Of a stretch of DNA of 64,000 nucleotides, positions 11,045 through 22,217 are shown piece by piece. The notes under the pieces are model-generated. The model worked only from the letters and a program-made list of their open reading frames with translations, did no database searches and had not been told where the DNA came from. This DNA comes from Oscheius dolichura (Eukaryota > Nematoda > Chromadorea > Rhabditida > Rhabditidae), in NCBI GenBank assembly GCA_932521035.1, contig OW051495.1, forward strand, positions 9,796,001-9,860,000. The letters run 5' to 3'. How positions within the stretch are numbered: the stretch's first letter is position 1; the number at the start of each line of letters is the position of its first letter. A program made the position numbers and the translations under genes.

Positions 11045-12836
11045 ATGACAGATGTAGCGGAAGAATTGCCATTTGCCGCTGTAGTGGATGACAATCAATT
11101 GGATGAAACTTGCTCAAACTGTTTTAGCCATAAAGCAGCTATAATGGGGGTGGTAAATTTTTTGTTTTGTTCGGGTATATTAGCTAACGTATTATAGCAA
11201 TTCGCGCTTGAAATCTGTTATAGGTGTGGAGTTGTCTATTATTGCAACAAAGAATGTCGAGAAAAAGATTGGAAATTCCATAAAGTGAGTTCGTGCAACT
11301 CACTGCCATTTGTTTGTTAAGGACGAATGTAATTTCCTGATTAGATTAATGGATTGTCCAGAATACACTGTTAGGATACTATCCCGAATTATCATGCGTG
11401 TTCGAAGGGGGGATCTACCTGTAGCCTTCAATGGAAGGACTTTTAAAGACTTAGAAGAACGTAGGTCTTATTTAAAACGTATTCTACGTTAGCTAGATGA
11501 GGACAGAGGACAGGAGTGGACCGGTCACTATACTAATGTATATAACGCGCTCATCAGATTTATGGGTGAAGCAAATCTTCCACCTAGAGAGGAGGTTATA
11601 TCTATTTGTAGAAAAGTAACGTTGTGGGGGGTCTTCCTTTTTCAGCAACTTTTCAGTATGTAAAGAATCGATGCGGCATTATTGACAGTATTGATGAGGT
11701 TCGTCTGTTAGGAGACGCGATTTACATTGGGTAACACTCTGCCCATAGTATGGGTATGTTGATTTCAGGCTATCTGTTCATAAACACAGCTGCCGACCTG
11801 ACTGTAGTACTTATTTTAACGGACCAAAAATGGTTCTCCGTACCGGTGATTCAAATGCCGAATACAGAACCGATGTTTGTTTCTTGACCAATTGCCACAC
11901 TGTGTTGTAGTTAACAATGTCTTATTGTCGATCGCTTCTACCAAGAACATTGCGACAAGAGAAACTACGTCGCGACTTCTTTGTTGATTGCAACTGCGAG
12001 CGCTGTTTGGATGAAGAAGAAGTCCTGTGGGAGCAATCGGGAAAATCTAGCTGCTGTACTGACGGGGTCATTCTTCCCAGAGAAAATGGTCGGTCTCTTG
12101 TATGTAGTAATTGTGGAGAGGAGACTTCACTTACTGTGGAACAGGTGATCTTAGAATTGAAACGTTAATACTCTCTCGCTGCAGATTAACAACGCCAATG
12201 AACAGATAGCAAGGTTTTGTGACAGGAAGATGGCTATTTCAGGAAATGGTGTGCTTTACAATATTTTGTTTCTTCGCATGATGTTTTGAATTTTTACATT
12301 TCTAGTTACTCCCAAAGAGCTAGATGACTACATTCAACTTTTCAACAACATGGAGCGAATACTATCGCCATTGAACTTGTATTTGGCAAATATGGCAGAG
12401 TATATAAAAATAGTACACCTTCGAATTTATATGGATTTTGCAGCCGTCTTACGGTTTCTCGACGCTCAAGAAAAAGCAGTAGAGTGGGTTTATCATATAC
12501 AACAGATTTGCTTGCCTTTTAGCCGGTACACCTCTTTTGGACTAGGAATAGTTATGTTCATGCTAGATAAGTCCCTAATGGAAGAGCGTGCACTAAGCCA
12601 ATCACGGAATGGAAGCACACTTATGGAGAAGCTTGTTGCTACCCTAGAAAAGGTTTGAAAAATCTGCTACGGTTAAAGGTCGCTTTTAGTTTTGCACCGT
12701 ATTGAATAGGTGTTGCGGCCCTGAGTGCCCCCTTGCTAGGCAAACCGAGGAAAAGTACAACACCTGGAAACGACGTTTGGCAATGCCTCTAGAATTCAAT
12801 AATCACGAAGCATACGACGACTTTGACCTTGACTAA
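11045..12836 (+). CDS. MYND-SET (SMYD-type) methyltransferase, copy 1
   Basis: Probable lysine methyltransferase. Order seen: start MTDVAEELPF, MYND zinc finger (CSNC, CYRCGVVYYC, REKDWKFHKDEC), the family block AFNGRTFxDLEEH, then the SET core KHSCRPDC followed by FNGPKMVLR, TMSYC with the SET tyrosine, post-SET CNCERC and a helical C-terminal part. An apparent in-frame stop near 11493 disappears if 11461-11496 is a 36-nt intron (GTAGGT to GCTAG), which yields DLEEHEDRGQ. A pyrimidine tract TTTCCAG at 11035-11041 right before the ATG looks like a trans-splice acceptor. Shares most of its length with the next gene. Target protein unknown. Confidence 0.8.
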
Positions 12837-13027
12837 AAGATGTGCGGTTCTCTCTTTGATGGTCCTGTGCTATAATTTGTCTTGAATTGGCTGAAATAAA
12901 TTTGTAATTTGATAACGATTGGAAACGAGAGGCGTCCTGGTTTGACTTATTGAAAATCCCAATGTTTTTCTGTTTTTTATCACTTGTTTGTTGCAATTCT
13001 TTACAGTAGACTCTACTTCACACCCTC

Positions 13028-13041
13028 TGATAAGCTTATCA
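13028..13041. promoter_or_regulatory. Paired GATA-factor site upstream of SMYD gene 2
   Basis: TGATAAGCTTATCA, a perfect 14-bp palindrome about 80 bp before the ATG at 13122, in the same position as the site before SMYD gene 1. Likely co-regulation of the two tandem copies. Confidence 0.6.
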
Positions 13042-13121
13042 TTCGAGCGAAACTACCATCTAATCGAGGGCTTTCTCTATTCCTTTTGAAGCTGATCATA
13101 TACAAAGAAACCTTTTAGAAG

Positions 13122-15333
13122 ATGGTAGACGTTGCTGAAGAATCGCCGTTCGCAGCAGTAGTTGTGGACAGAAAATTACATAAAACTTGCTCAAATTGTT
13201 TTACTCGCAAAGAAACCATAATGGACATGGTAGAACTTTGTTAGAGAACATGTGCAAAATGATTACAGCATATTGATATGAAGAAATGTGCGAAATGCCG
13301 TACAATGAACTATTGCTCCAAAACATGTCAAACGGTGGATTGGAAATTCCACAAGGCAAGTTTATCTTATCAGTATTTGTATTTATTCTCTAATTAAGGA
13401 TGAATGTAATTTCCTGGTTAGATCAAACTACTGTCCAGACACAACTGTTCGAATTATAAGTCGAGTTATCATGCGTATTAAAAGAGGAGACCTGCCTGTA
13501 GCATTCAATGGGAGAACTTTTAATGACTTAACAAATCGTAAGTCCATTTTAATGGTGTTAATGGTGAAACAACATACTGAACCGCTTGGAGATCTAACAA
13601 AGATCTTTTTGGGTCCCTAATTTTGCAGGGCAGAATGAGGAAACCAGTAGGAAGAAGTCAAAACTTTTGCTTATACACATATAGGAATCTTTAAATTGCG
13701 GTGTCCTTCTAGTCTGTCAAGAAAAAAGACGACATTGAAGGTCTAACATTTTAGCAGCTGGCCGAACTTACTAGCCTTTTTTTCTTTTAGGCCGCTCGAA
13801 AATTATCTGTCAGTGCGCCCAACCACTAAAATTTGTTCTTGGCGAGTTAGACCTTGAATGTCGTCTTTTTTCTTGACAGACTATAATTATATATAGGATT
13901 CACGTATGCATCTACTGTTATAGGCAAGTTTGTCAATAACGAGGAAGATTCTATGCGCTTCCCTATGGTATACCTTGATCTTGTCAGATTTATGGGAGAC
14001 GCAAACGTTTCTGATCAAAACGAAGTCATTTCTCTTTATAAAAAAGTAAGCTTCGATATTTTTATGTATTTTAACATATGTTTTTAAGATTAGAACACAC
14101 AGCTCTGGTATTCTTGATTCTATCAACGACCTTGACCTTTTAGGACAGGGTATATATATTGGGTAACATTTTTTGTTATACTTTCCACTTCCGTTAGTTT
14201 ATCTGTTCATAAACATAGCTGCCGACCTGACTGTAATATGAACTTTATTGGACCCAAAGCTGTCCTCCGTGCTAAAGATCCTCATGCCACGTACACCAAA
14301 GATGTTTGTTTCTTCCTATCACAGACAAATTAATCTAGTTGGTATTTTGTTATTATCCGCCGCTTCTCCCAAGAAAACGTCGGCAAGAACACATCCTTCG
14401 CAATTACTTCTTTCATTGTCAGTGTGAACGCTGTCTAGACGAAGAAGAAGCTTTATGGGAGCGATCTGGAAAATCTTCCTGCTGTCCAAATGGAGTGGTC
14501 CTCCCGAGATCAGACGAAACCCCTCTTATATGTAGCAATTGCAAAAAAGCGAGCACTCTTACGGTTGAAGAGGTTGGTAGATGGTTGAGCATCTATGCAT
14601 CATCATAGCTTCAGATAGATACCGCTAACGAAACTTTGCTACCGTTCTGCGACTCTGATAGAAGAAAGGCGGTGTCAGGTCCCAGTTAGGTTTATACTTT
14701 CACTTGTCTTGAATATTTTGTAGTCTAACATAATTTTTAGTTACTCCCGTAGAGGTGAATACATATATAAAATTGTTCGACCGCATGAAACGCATTCTCT
14801 CCCCCTACAATTTGCATTTACTGAATCTGGCTGCTTATATTAAAATAGCTCATCTTCGTCTCTACATGGATTACCCAAAGGTAACAAGATTTCTCAATGC
14901 TCAAGATAAGGCTGTAGAGTAAGGTTTCCCCCAGACCCTTGTGACTTTCTTTTATAGCCGATATGCCCCGTTTGGGCTTGCCACAGTCATGTTTATGCTG
15001 GAGAAATGCCTAACAGAGAAATGTGCCGTAGATCAAGCGGAAAATTCAGTTGCACAAATGGATACGCTTATTGTAACTTTGGAAAAGGCAAGCTAAATTT
15101 AAATAATCGTTAATAACTACTCTTTGTAGTTTTGCACAGTGTTAACTAATTGTTTTGGGCCTGAGCACCCGCTTACTGCACAAATTCAAGAAGAATACAC
15201 AACTTGGAGAGAGAAATCACAATGGTTTCGAGGAATGACAGATCAAGAAGTTAAGAGAACATTGCTTTCCGGTGCAAGACTTTCATTTATGAAGAATTTT
15301 GTAAAACCTGTCGTAGAATCACCTTTTTATTAA
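13122..15333 (+). CDS. MYND-SET (SMYD-type) methyltransferase, copy 2
   Basis: Tandem paralogue of the preceding gene: MVDVAEESPF, MYND cysteines (CSNC, CAKCRTMNYC, DWKFHK), AFNGRTFNDL, SET core KHSCRPDC, post-SET CQCERC, and a C-terminal part ending VVESPFY. Differences: the intron after FNDLTNR is about 330 nt because it holds a fold-back element (13712-13881); a late intron (15088-15129) has a GC donor (AAG|GCAAGC) where copy 1 has GT; and an intron after KAVD removes the stretch encoding VYHIQQIC in copy 1. TTTTAG at 13113-13118 may be a trans-splice acceptor. Poly(A) signal near 15408. All SET motifs are intact, so it is probably functional. Confidence 0.78.
13712..13881. mobile_element. 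Intronic fold-back MITE, TA-flanked
   Basis: 170 bp with 36-bp terminal inverted repeats (GTCTGTCAAGAAAAAAGACG at both ends, one mismatch over the arm) flanked by TA on each side (13710-13711, 13882-13883). TA duplication and size suggest a Tc1/mariner-type MITE. It sits inside an intron of SMYD gene 2 and appears harmless to splicing. Confidence 0.75.
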
Positions 15334-17158
15334 CAATGCTATTGGTTCTTTCTTTATCACCTCTATTATACAAGGCTGTCACTTGTGCGTTTTTTACTTA
15401 ATTTAAAAATAAAGCAATTGCTTTCACTTCCTTTTAATGTCGATGACAGTTAAACGGACAGTACGAGATTTTGAGCTACAGTATACCGATTCACCTAACT
15501 CAACCTATTTACAATTTACAATTTACAATTTATTCCCATAATCAGCGTGTGGGAAACCTCTTATCCCTTGGTGCTGCGCAAGTTCTTGAACTGCTATAGC
15601 GGGGTGGTAGGCCGGTACTCTCCCAGGTGGCCAAGTCGATGGGCAGAGGGAGTCCACATCCATAGCCGCCGATGTTGTTGCTTCTTCTGTTGGTAGAAGA
15701 AGTCGCTGGCCGGCTAGGATATCGAATCCAGTAGAGCGTACGGCCTCACGGTGCTCCAGTCCAGCTTGATGCTTGGGATCCTGTCCTTTGTCACGGCAGC
15801 ACGGCGGCGGACGAGCAGCAACATCAGTTGAAGTCGGCAAAAGTCGGCAGCAACCGCAGCTGGCTGCTTTGGCGGCAGAGAAATAGGGGCCAACCACCCG
15901 CGGGGTGGAAAGGAACAGAACCTCTTTCTCAACATATGCCTCTTTACAATTAGTCTTATTTTTTCGCATCTTCCCCGTTTTCAGCTAACCGGAGATGATA
16001 AAACAGTGCGCTTCAAATCGAAAATGTAATTTCTCTAGAAAACAGACAACCAACATCTCGCTGTTGCTGCTAGAAAGATAAGCGTATCAGGAGTTACGAC
16101 CTAGGGGGCAAAGTAAAGAACCTGTTCAAACAAGCGATGGACAGTAAAAAGACAAATCGAAAACAAGAAACTCTGCATTAACGGCATAAAACAAGCGGAC
16201 ACGATTACGATTTTGTGGCGCGCCGCCGAGCTTGGTTTTCTGAAGAAATTTTGGTCGCGGGCTTGACGATCCAGCGACCAAAGTTCGATCACCGTCGGCG
16301 TCAAAACTTTTTGCTTTTAGATTTTTAGATCCAAATGCTCCTCATGATGTTACGAATCGAATGCCGTAAAAATTTCACAAATTGGATATCAGAATATTGT
16401 GAAAAATGCATAAAACCAAAGCGAATTCGCAGCGGTGCGCCGTTACCTGTTGGCTGGCGCGTGAATACCAAGCAAAATTGCTAATTTTTACAAGTTTCAT
16501 ACATAAAACAAGCTCGTAACAAATTTGGCGACGGTGGATTTTGCTGATTTTTTACTAGGAATTTGGTAACAACATACTTATTCTATATCATAGAAAAAAT
16601 TAGTGGAATCGGTTGAAATGAAAGTTTAGTAGCTATTTTTCACTACTTCTAAAAATGATCATTTTTATAAATTCATTTTCTCATCAATTCTAATATATTT
16701 TCCTATGTTTTATGCTTGTTTTCTATAGTAAACAAGCTGAAAAAAATTACCAGATGTAGCAAACATGCTAGTTATTTTAAAAATATTGAATTTGAATACA
16801 ACCCAATCATGCAACTTTAAAGCATTATTTAAATTTTCGGCGACGGTGGATTTTTTTGATTTTTTAACCATAACTTACACACATCTTTTACTATAAAAAG
16901 CATTAAAAAAATAGCTGGAATCGGCTGGTACTAAAAAGTTATAAGGGAAAAACTATTTTATGATGGGTTTTGTCATAGATAGAGCATATATTATGGAAAA
17001 CTGTTGTTGTAGTTAAATTCTACGCCAAATTTTATTTATCGGGCGAAAATTTTGGGTCATAAACACCTAGATTTACAGAGATATACGTCCTTTTGTTAAA
17101 AAAACCCAAAAAACGTGAAGAAAAAGTGTCAGGTGCTTTTGGCGCGCGTTTGCGGTCC
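15334..17158. other. Gene-poor stretch: GC-rich island, then AT-rich repeats
   Basis: 15,340-15,540 is 3' flank with three copies of a 10-bp unit (TTTACAATTT) near 15,510. 15,600-15,900 is clearly GC-richer than its surroundings and keeps a 148-codon minus-strand frame open (15523-15969), but the protein is compositionally odd and matches nothing I know. 16,200-16,300 and 16,430-16,460 carry GGCGCGCC-type stretches. From 16,500 the DNA is AT-rich and holds two related blocks (see separate entry). No gene called. Confidence 0.45.
16528..16950. repeat. Two diverged direct copies of a GCGACGGTGGATTTT block
   Basis: Blocks starting at about 16,528 and 16,838 share GGCGACGGTGGATTTT then TGATTTTTTA, followed about 70 bp later by TGGAATCGG. 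The layout loosely resembles the subterminal part of the TTA-flanked elements in this window (GATTTGGCTGATTTTTT), so they may be decayed relatives; this is weak. Confidence 0.4.
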
Positions 17159-17631
17159 CTACTTATGGGAACGATCAGGAAAATCTTCTTGCTGCCCTGA
17201 TGCAGCTGTCCTTCCGAGACAACATGGGCAGCCTCTTGTGTGCAGCAAATGTGGAAAAGAAAGCACACTTACTCTTGAACAGGTTGCTATAATAATACTT
17301 CTTCCAGGCTCATCATTAAAAAGGGAAGGAAAAATTTGTTTCAGATTAATAGCGCAAATGAAAAGCTGAAACCATGTTGTCATGGAGACAGAAAGAGAGC
17401 TACAGTAGTCAAGAGATAGTTTAGTGAATTTTGAAGGGCTATATTTTTAAGTTAATCGCGCAGACGTGGAGGCTTGCATTAATCTTTTCGATAATATGAT
17501 GCATCTACTTTCACCATATAATTTATATCTACTGAATATGGCTGTTTATGTAAAATCAGTTTCTCTTCGTCTCTTCGAAAATTACTTATTGTCAATGAGA
17601 TTTATCAAAGCTCAGGAAAAGGCAGTAGAGT
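17159..17631 (+). pseudogene. Truncated third MYND-SET (SMYD) copy
   Basis: Homology with the two SMYD genes begins abruptly at LWERSGKSSCC and runs through LVCSKCGKESTLTLEQ, an intron, NSANEKLK and LLSPYNLYLLNMAVYVKS to about AQEKAVE. The whole MYND finger and SET core, and the C-terminal end, are missing. The left breakpoint joins AT-rich repeat DNA. It is a gene fragment left by tandem duplication, not expected to be active. Confidence 0.8.
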
Positions 17632-17852
17632 AGGTTTTGCAAGAGTTTCATTCTCTTTTTCTCACAAAGGAAGGATACTTGCTCGGCATCACTTTTTCAA
17701 ACTTTTTTGATGCCATCTTGTAGAGAATTTTCTGGCGATCAAGACATATTCTTTCGTTTTTGCTAAAATCGCGTTCTCGTGGAGGAAAATGCAAAATAAG
17801 ATTCAATGCTAAACGTGTTTTTGGACTTGTCTATTTTCCGTTCTCCTTCTAA

Positions 17853-17935
17853 AAATGTGAAGCGGTGGCTAGGTGGATAATGCACTCGCCCACAAAGCTT
17901 TTGTGTTTTTTTCAACTTGGGTTCAATCCTTCGAT
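17853..17935 (+). repeat. tRNA-derived (SINE-like) repeat, copy 1
   Basis: Contains a tRNA A-box-like GTGGCTAGGTGGATAATGC and a B-box-like GGGTTCAATCC at about tRNA spacing, but the T-stem cannot pair, so it is not a working tRNA. It is inverted relative to copy 2 about 400 bp away; both begin AATGTGAAGC. Confidence 0.55.
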
Positions 17936-18249
17936 AGATGAATACCATTTTTGTAATTTTTTCGAAGTGATTGAATCGGTTTTCGACTCCTGTCAGAGAC
18001 ATAGTTCCCATGTGCGTAAAAGATGATTTTTCTCATCGTTATGATATATGTGCGTTCTTTTTCGCTTGGCATCCGTCTAGCCTGGCCTTTTGCCAAGTCT
18101 GTTCCAAACTAAAAATCACATCAAACCCAATAGGCTCTAGGCCATTTGTGTTTCTTTAAATGGAATGCCAAAGCAATTAAACTCACCCCGTTGACAACTG
18201 TTATCCATTAAAAACCGTTTTTTTCGTGAAAATATAGAGGCAAAAGACG

Positions 18250-18340
18250 ATTGCTCCAACAGGGACTCGAACTCGGCCAGAAAAAACGCAAAAATCTTGT
18301 AAGCGAGTGCACTATCCACTCGGCCACTGCTTCACATTTT
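18250..18340 (-). repeat. tRNA-derived (SINE-like) repeat, copy 2
   Basis: On the minus strand: GTGGCCGAGTGGATAGTGC (A box) then GAGTTCGAGTCCC (B box). Better kept than copy 1, yet the acceptor and T stems do not pair. A tRNA-derived short element or tRNA pseudogene fits. Confidence 0.55.
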
Positions 18341-19105
18341 ATCTACTGCAATTCCAAGGATACAACGGCGAAAACCAGTTTTGACAACTTTAACATGTAA
18401 AACTCAATTGGCGTGCTACTGCGTAACGCGGGTCATTTTGGGAAAATGGAACACAGTTTTTGGGATAGTTTTTGACGCTCTTTCGAATGCACTAGGTCTC
18501 GTCTCACGAGTCCAACCTAAAGTGAAAAGGTTCCCTTGTAAAAAGGGGGAGATATAAATCGGTTATATGTGGTGAAGACTTTCCCTCCGCTGGGAAAACG
18601 CGTGACAAAATTAATCTTCAGTAGTGATCTAACGTTTAAAAAGTATCCGAGTTCAAATGTTCCTCAATTGCAAAGAAACTTATTTCCATCTGTCGTATAG
18701 TTTTTAAACAAAAAAAAAATCCCCTTTTCCGTGTTTACAGACATTAGAGCAGTGTCCTTTCCGAATGGGAAACTTTTGACAAGAACGTTGTCTGAAAAAC
18801 AGCCCAAAATTAGACAAGGCTCAGACAATTTATACTTTGAAAATAGTGAAAAACAGTATAAATCACACGCACTCGAAATAATATCTCATGCGTATTTTTG
18901 TCTTTTCCGGTTCTCATTTAGCCATTTCACCTGTATTATTCCGTATCCCCATTCTCTCTCACACTTCTATACTTCCTTGGGCACCAGCTCCCGCCAAATC
19001 TCATCTACCTGTGCTAATTGTTCTTTCAGCTACCTCCAATACAATTTCCCTTCATGTGCGTGCGGAAGATAATCATGTGGACGACATGGCTCTAGCTACC
19101 CTTGC
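18341..19105. other. Intergenic region, no gene seen
   Basis: About 760 bp before the srx-type gene. Several open frames overlap but none has a recognisable motif. A small inverted repeat (GTCTCGTCTCACGAGTCC area, near 18,495) is the only structure noticed. Confidence 0.4.
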
Positions 19106-20610
19106 ATGGCCACTGCTGATCCGGAAGAAGTCGAAGTCGAAGTCGAAGAGGACTCGCGGTATTGCAAAGTTTACGAGGATTCTTGGGCAGCTGCTATCAT
19201 CTTCTTTGTAAGCTCGCCTTTCTCCAGATTCTTATAAATTCCCTTTTTAGCCAGCCCTTGTCGGTTTCGTTATAAATTCCTGGAACTGTTGGCGGTTTAT
19301 GAAAGCCAAAAAGCAACGCGGTTCCTTTGCCTACTTGTGGACCTCGCGCTGTGCCGCCAACGCAATTCTCCTTCTTATTTTCATGGTCTACACATCCCCA
19401 ACATTATTTTGGTTTGTTCTATCGTAGCTATTCCTAAATAATCTCTTTTCAGTAACAGGCAAGTGCCTACCCATAACATCGGCTACCTTATTGCTAATTC
19501 CACGGGTACCTTCTACCTCAGCCTGATGTTTGTCCAGATCTTACTGTCGTTTCACAGATTATGTGCCAGTTTAAACGTCAGACTGTACAGATTGGTTAGC
19601 AATCCCTATTGCACGGCGGTATCCCTCTATTCTTCAGAATTACCCAATTATTCAGGTCCAATTGTCCATTTCCTGGTTTATTGGTATCTTGAGCACTGTT
19701 CAATGGCTTGTCGGTAAGTATCCGACTTTTAAAGAGGGAAGGAATCAATGGTTCAGAAGACTGCACTTTCTGGTTCGACGCAGAATATTGGTCCTGGGAA
19801 AATGAATGTGCCGATTGGATAATTGAACTCAGTACGCCTATTCCGGTCAAGATCACTTTCTGCTCAGTGGTGCTGCTCAATTTCTTGACATTTTGTAGGC
19901 TATGGGTTCTTCAGGTGAGAAAGGTATTTATTTCACATCTAGACCTCTATTTTAATTTCCTCTCGGAAAGATATTGGAAAATAATCTCAAGGTTGCCTCT
20001 TAAAAAGCCGTTGAATAGGTCTTTGCGGGGTTTCGACTGTGGAGAAAGGCCCCGGCAGGCATTTTCAACCTCGCCACGTATCCTTTTGTTATCGCCTTTT
20101 GACAGCAGAAGTCATTTTTCTATACGAAAAATAACGACGGCTGCAGAGGCTAAGGCTGCATGCGAACGTGATGAAAAGGGGTACAGACGGACTCATTTCT
20201 AGAATTAGTCTCACAGAACAATTACCCGGGGTGACGTGGGGTTTGACTCCATGTTTATGAGCATTTCCTCCAGTTCCGTAATAGTCACGTGGTTTTTCAG
20301 AAAAGGAAACGGAATACTGCGATTGACTCGCGTCTGAAGACTAATTTCCGTTTATTGTGGCAGGTGAGAATAATGCCTCCGTTCAGCAGTATTACACAAC
20401 TGTACTTTAGGGCACAATACACGACAGTTTCTTCTATTTGGACATCTTGAACCAGCAATACAGCTGGGAACTGTTTGATGACAAATGGTGGTATCTATTG
20501 ACTCTTTCTATTTCTTGGCAGTGGTCACATATACTCGACGGGTAACTTTTTTCTTTTCTTTCTTGGCTTGGGTCAGTCGCTATTGTTTGCAAGGAGAGAG
20601 GTCAAAATAG
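19106..20610 (+). CDS. Seven-transmembrane chemoreceptor, srx-like, copy 1
   Basis: Starts MATADPEEVEVEVEED, an acidic N-terminus encoded by a GAAGTC triplet run, then membrane segments joined over at least seven introns. Family-like features: VGFVINSWNCWRFMKAK, TSRCAANAILLL, a CTFWFDAEYWSWENEC loop typical of srx proteins, and near the end GTIHDSFFYLDI and SWQWSHILDG. The intron at about 19,917-20,305 is unusually long for this locus. The last exon (stop 20608-20610, chosen by phase after LDG) is uncertain. Related in layout to the srx-like gene at 31,274. Expected to act in sensory neurons. Confidence 0.65.
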
Positions 20611-21600
20611 GCAAACATCAAAGTTCGATTAGATAAGGTGAAGGGAAGAAGAACACCCGAAAACGTTGTTCTGCCGCTTACATAAAACTCTGCGAGTGAC
20701 CTGCCACTGTTGTAATGGAATCAATAGCAAAGATGAGAAATTACAGCTGGGAGAACCGAGTCAATTTGATCAGTTATTATGAGGTTATTGGAAAAGGGCA
20801 TCGGCCGAGCCGTTTTCAATAAAGTAACACCAGTAATCAAGCCTGGAAGGGCTATTTTTGAACTACTACGGGTCTTTGGTGCAGCTGGGGTCAAAAATGC
20901 ATGATTTATCTCCATAAAAGTAATTACGGGGAATTGTGGGAAAAGAAATGAGAATAGGGAGGCTAGAACAATCTCAAAAAGTACGATAACCCATCATTCT
21001 CCAACGCCCAAAACATTCAAAATAACAAGTAAACGCTGCAGTTTCTGCACGTGGCTCCATAGACGTTTTTTCCTAATTTGCAAGCCAAACTCATTATCTC
21101 ATTGCAGGTTAGCTATTCTCATGCTCAATGAAGATCTACGGTCGCCTATTTTGAATGTTTTTGTAAAAAGAAGAGGCTCACAGCAACCACCACACAACAT
21201 TTCAAGAATCGTAGACATTAGTAACGTTAGGATGAGGCACTCCTAGAAATGAAAATGATTCCCTGCCTGCCGGTCTCTACCTGTAGACAGGGCGCGGCAT
21301 TCAACGAATTAAGGCCAGAAGACAATAATTTGTTTGTTTACTTCTTCTTTCCGACGAAAAAGATCGGAGATAAGCACATTTTTGTATCGAAGAACGGCGC
21401 ATTGACGTAGCTGTTTGTCGAATGGACTCGATGCTTCTCTCCACCATGGAATTCTCCCGCGCGTCGATCACAGATGATACAACTGACCTATGACGTTTTA
21501 CCCGAAAACCGGTGTAACTTATGGTTTTGGTCAAGGCGGTATATAAGCGACCCCCGCCGACCCGAACCCACTAACCAATCGTCTCCACCCAACACAAAAC
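20611..21600. other. Intergenic region with short open frames; promoter of next gene
   Basis: No gene is supported. Near 20,715-20,905 both strands have open frames (plus: MESIAKMRNYSWENRV... and a 42-codon frame from 20,779; minus: 64 codons), which cannot all be real and match no family I know. The right end holds a TATA box, TATATAAG at 21540-21547, about 60 bp upstream of the next ATG. Confidence 0.45.
21540..21547 (+). promoter_or_regulatory. TATA box of the Gly/Tyr/Gln-rich secreted protein gene
   Basis: TATATAAG in a GC-rich setting (GGCGGTATATAAGCGACC), 57 bp before the ATG at 21604. Strong TATA boxes in nematodes mark highly expressed genes, which suits the secreted structural-type product. 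Confidence 0.65.
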
Positions 21601-21603
21601 GAC

Positions 21604-22061
21604 ATGAAACTTCTGCTTGCTCTCTGCCTGGTTGCTGGAGCCGCTGCTCAGTTTGGACTTCAACAAGGACTTGGATTGGCAGGCGCTGGAGTGCAGGCGG
21701 CTACTGGAATGGGTGCTTATGGAGGACAGCCTTATGGAGGAGGAGCATATGGTCAGCAGGGAATGTATGGACAACAGGGCGGCATGTACGGCCAACAGGG
21801 AGGATACTCTCCTTATGGACAACAAGGAGGCATGTACGGTCAACAGGGAATGTACGGACGACAAGGAGGGATGTATGGACAACAAGGTGAGTGTATTTCT
21901 TTTTCTAAGCATCTAACGACCTACGCAGTTAATTTATCTTACCAAAAATCTAATTTCCAGGGTATGGACAACAAGGCGTCTACGGACAGCAGAACCTCGG
22001 CCTGAGGACACCCATGGGAGGAGTTGGCAGCGGTCTCGGATTTGGAGTTGGAAGGAAATAG
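21604..22061 (+). CDS. Secreted Gly/Tyr/Gln-rich repeat protein
   Basis: Signal peptide MKLLLALCLVAGAAA with likely cleavage before QFGLQQ. The mature part is made of MYGQQGG and YGQQG repeats, ending GLGFGVGRK. One intron (about 21,887-21,960) interrupts the repeat after Q-Q, then GYGQQGVYG continues. Total near 130 residues. Such low-complexity secreted proteins in nematodes include small cuticle or antimicrobial-type (YGGY/GYG-rich) peptides; which applies here cannot be told from sequence. Poly(A) signal AATAAA at 22113-22118. Confidence 0.85.
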
Positions 22062-22217
22062 ACGAAATGATACTCACAAGGACCATGTCATAGAACATAT
22101 CGTGTACAAATTAATAAAACTTTATAAACATTATAACCGCTCCTCAACAAGTAACAATCTACTCGTAATTATGTACACTTGAGGGATCCTAATAAATACA
22201 GAGGGAATTTACAGGAA

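Noticed and set aside
12001-12060. SGKSS as a nucleotide-binding P-loop in SMYD genes
   Set aside because: The glycine spacing of Walker A is absent; it is a family-specific loop after the post-SET cysteines.
15523-15969. 148-codon minus-strand ORF as a gene
   Set aside because: Composition follows the GC-rich DNA rather than a protein family; no motif, no splice pattern and several competing frames.
20715-20915. Micro-ORFs on both strands as conserved small proteins
   Set aside because: Three overlapping frames are open, none with a recognised family or splice support.
21604-21890. Short direct repeats as a CRISPR-like array
   Set aside because: They are codon-level repeats (MYGQQGG) of a secreted protein in a eukaryotic genome.
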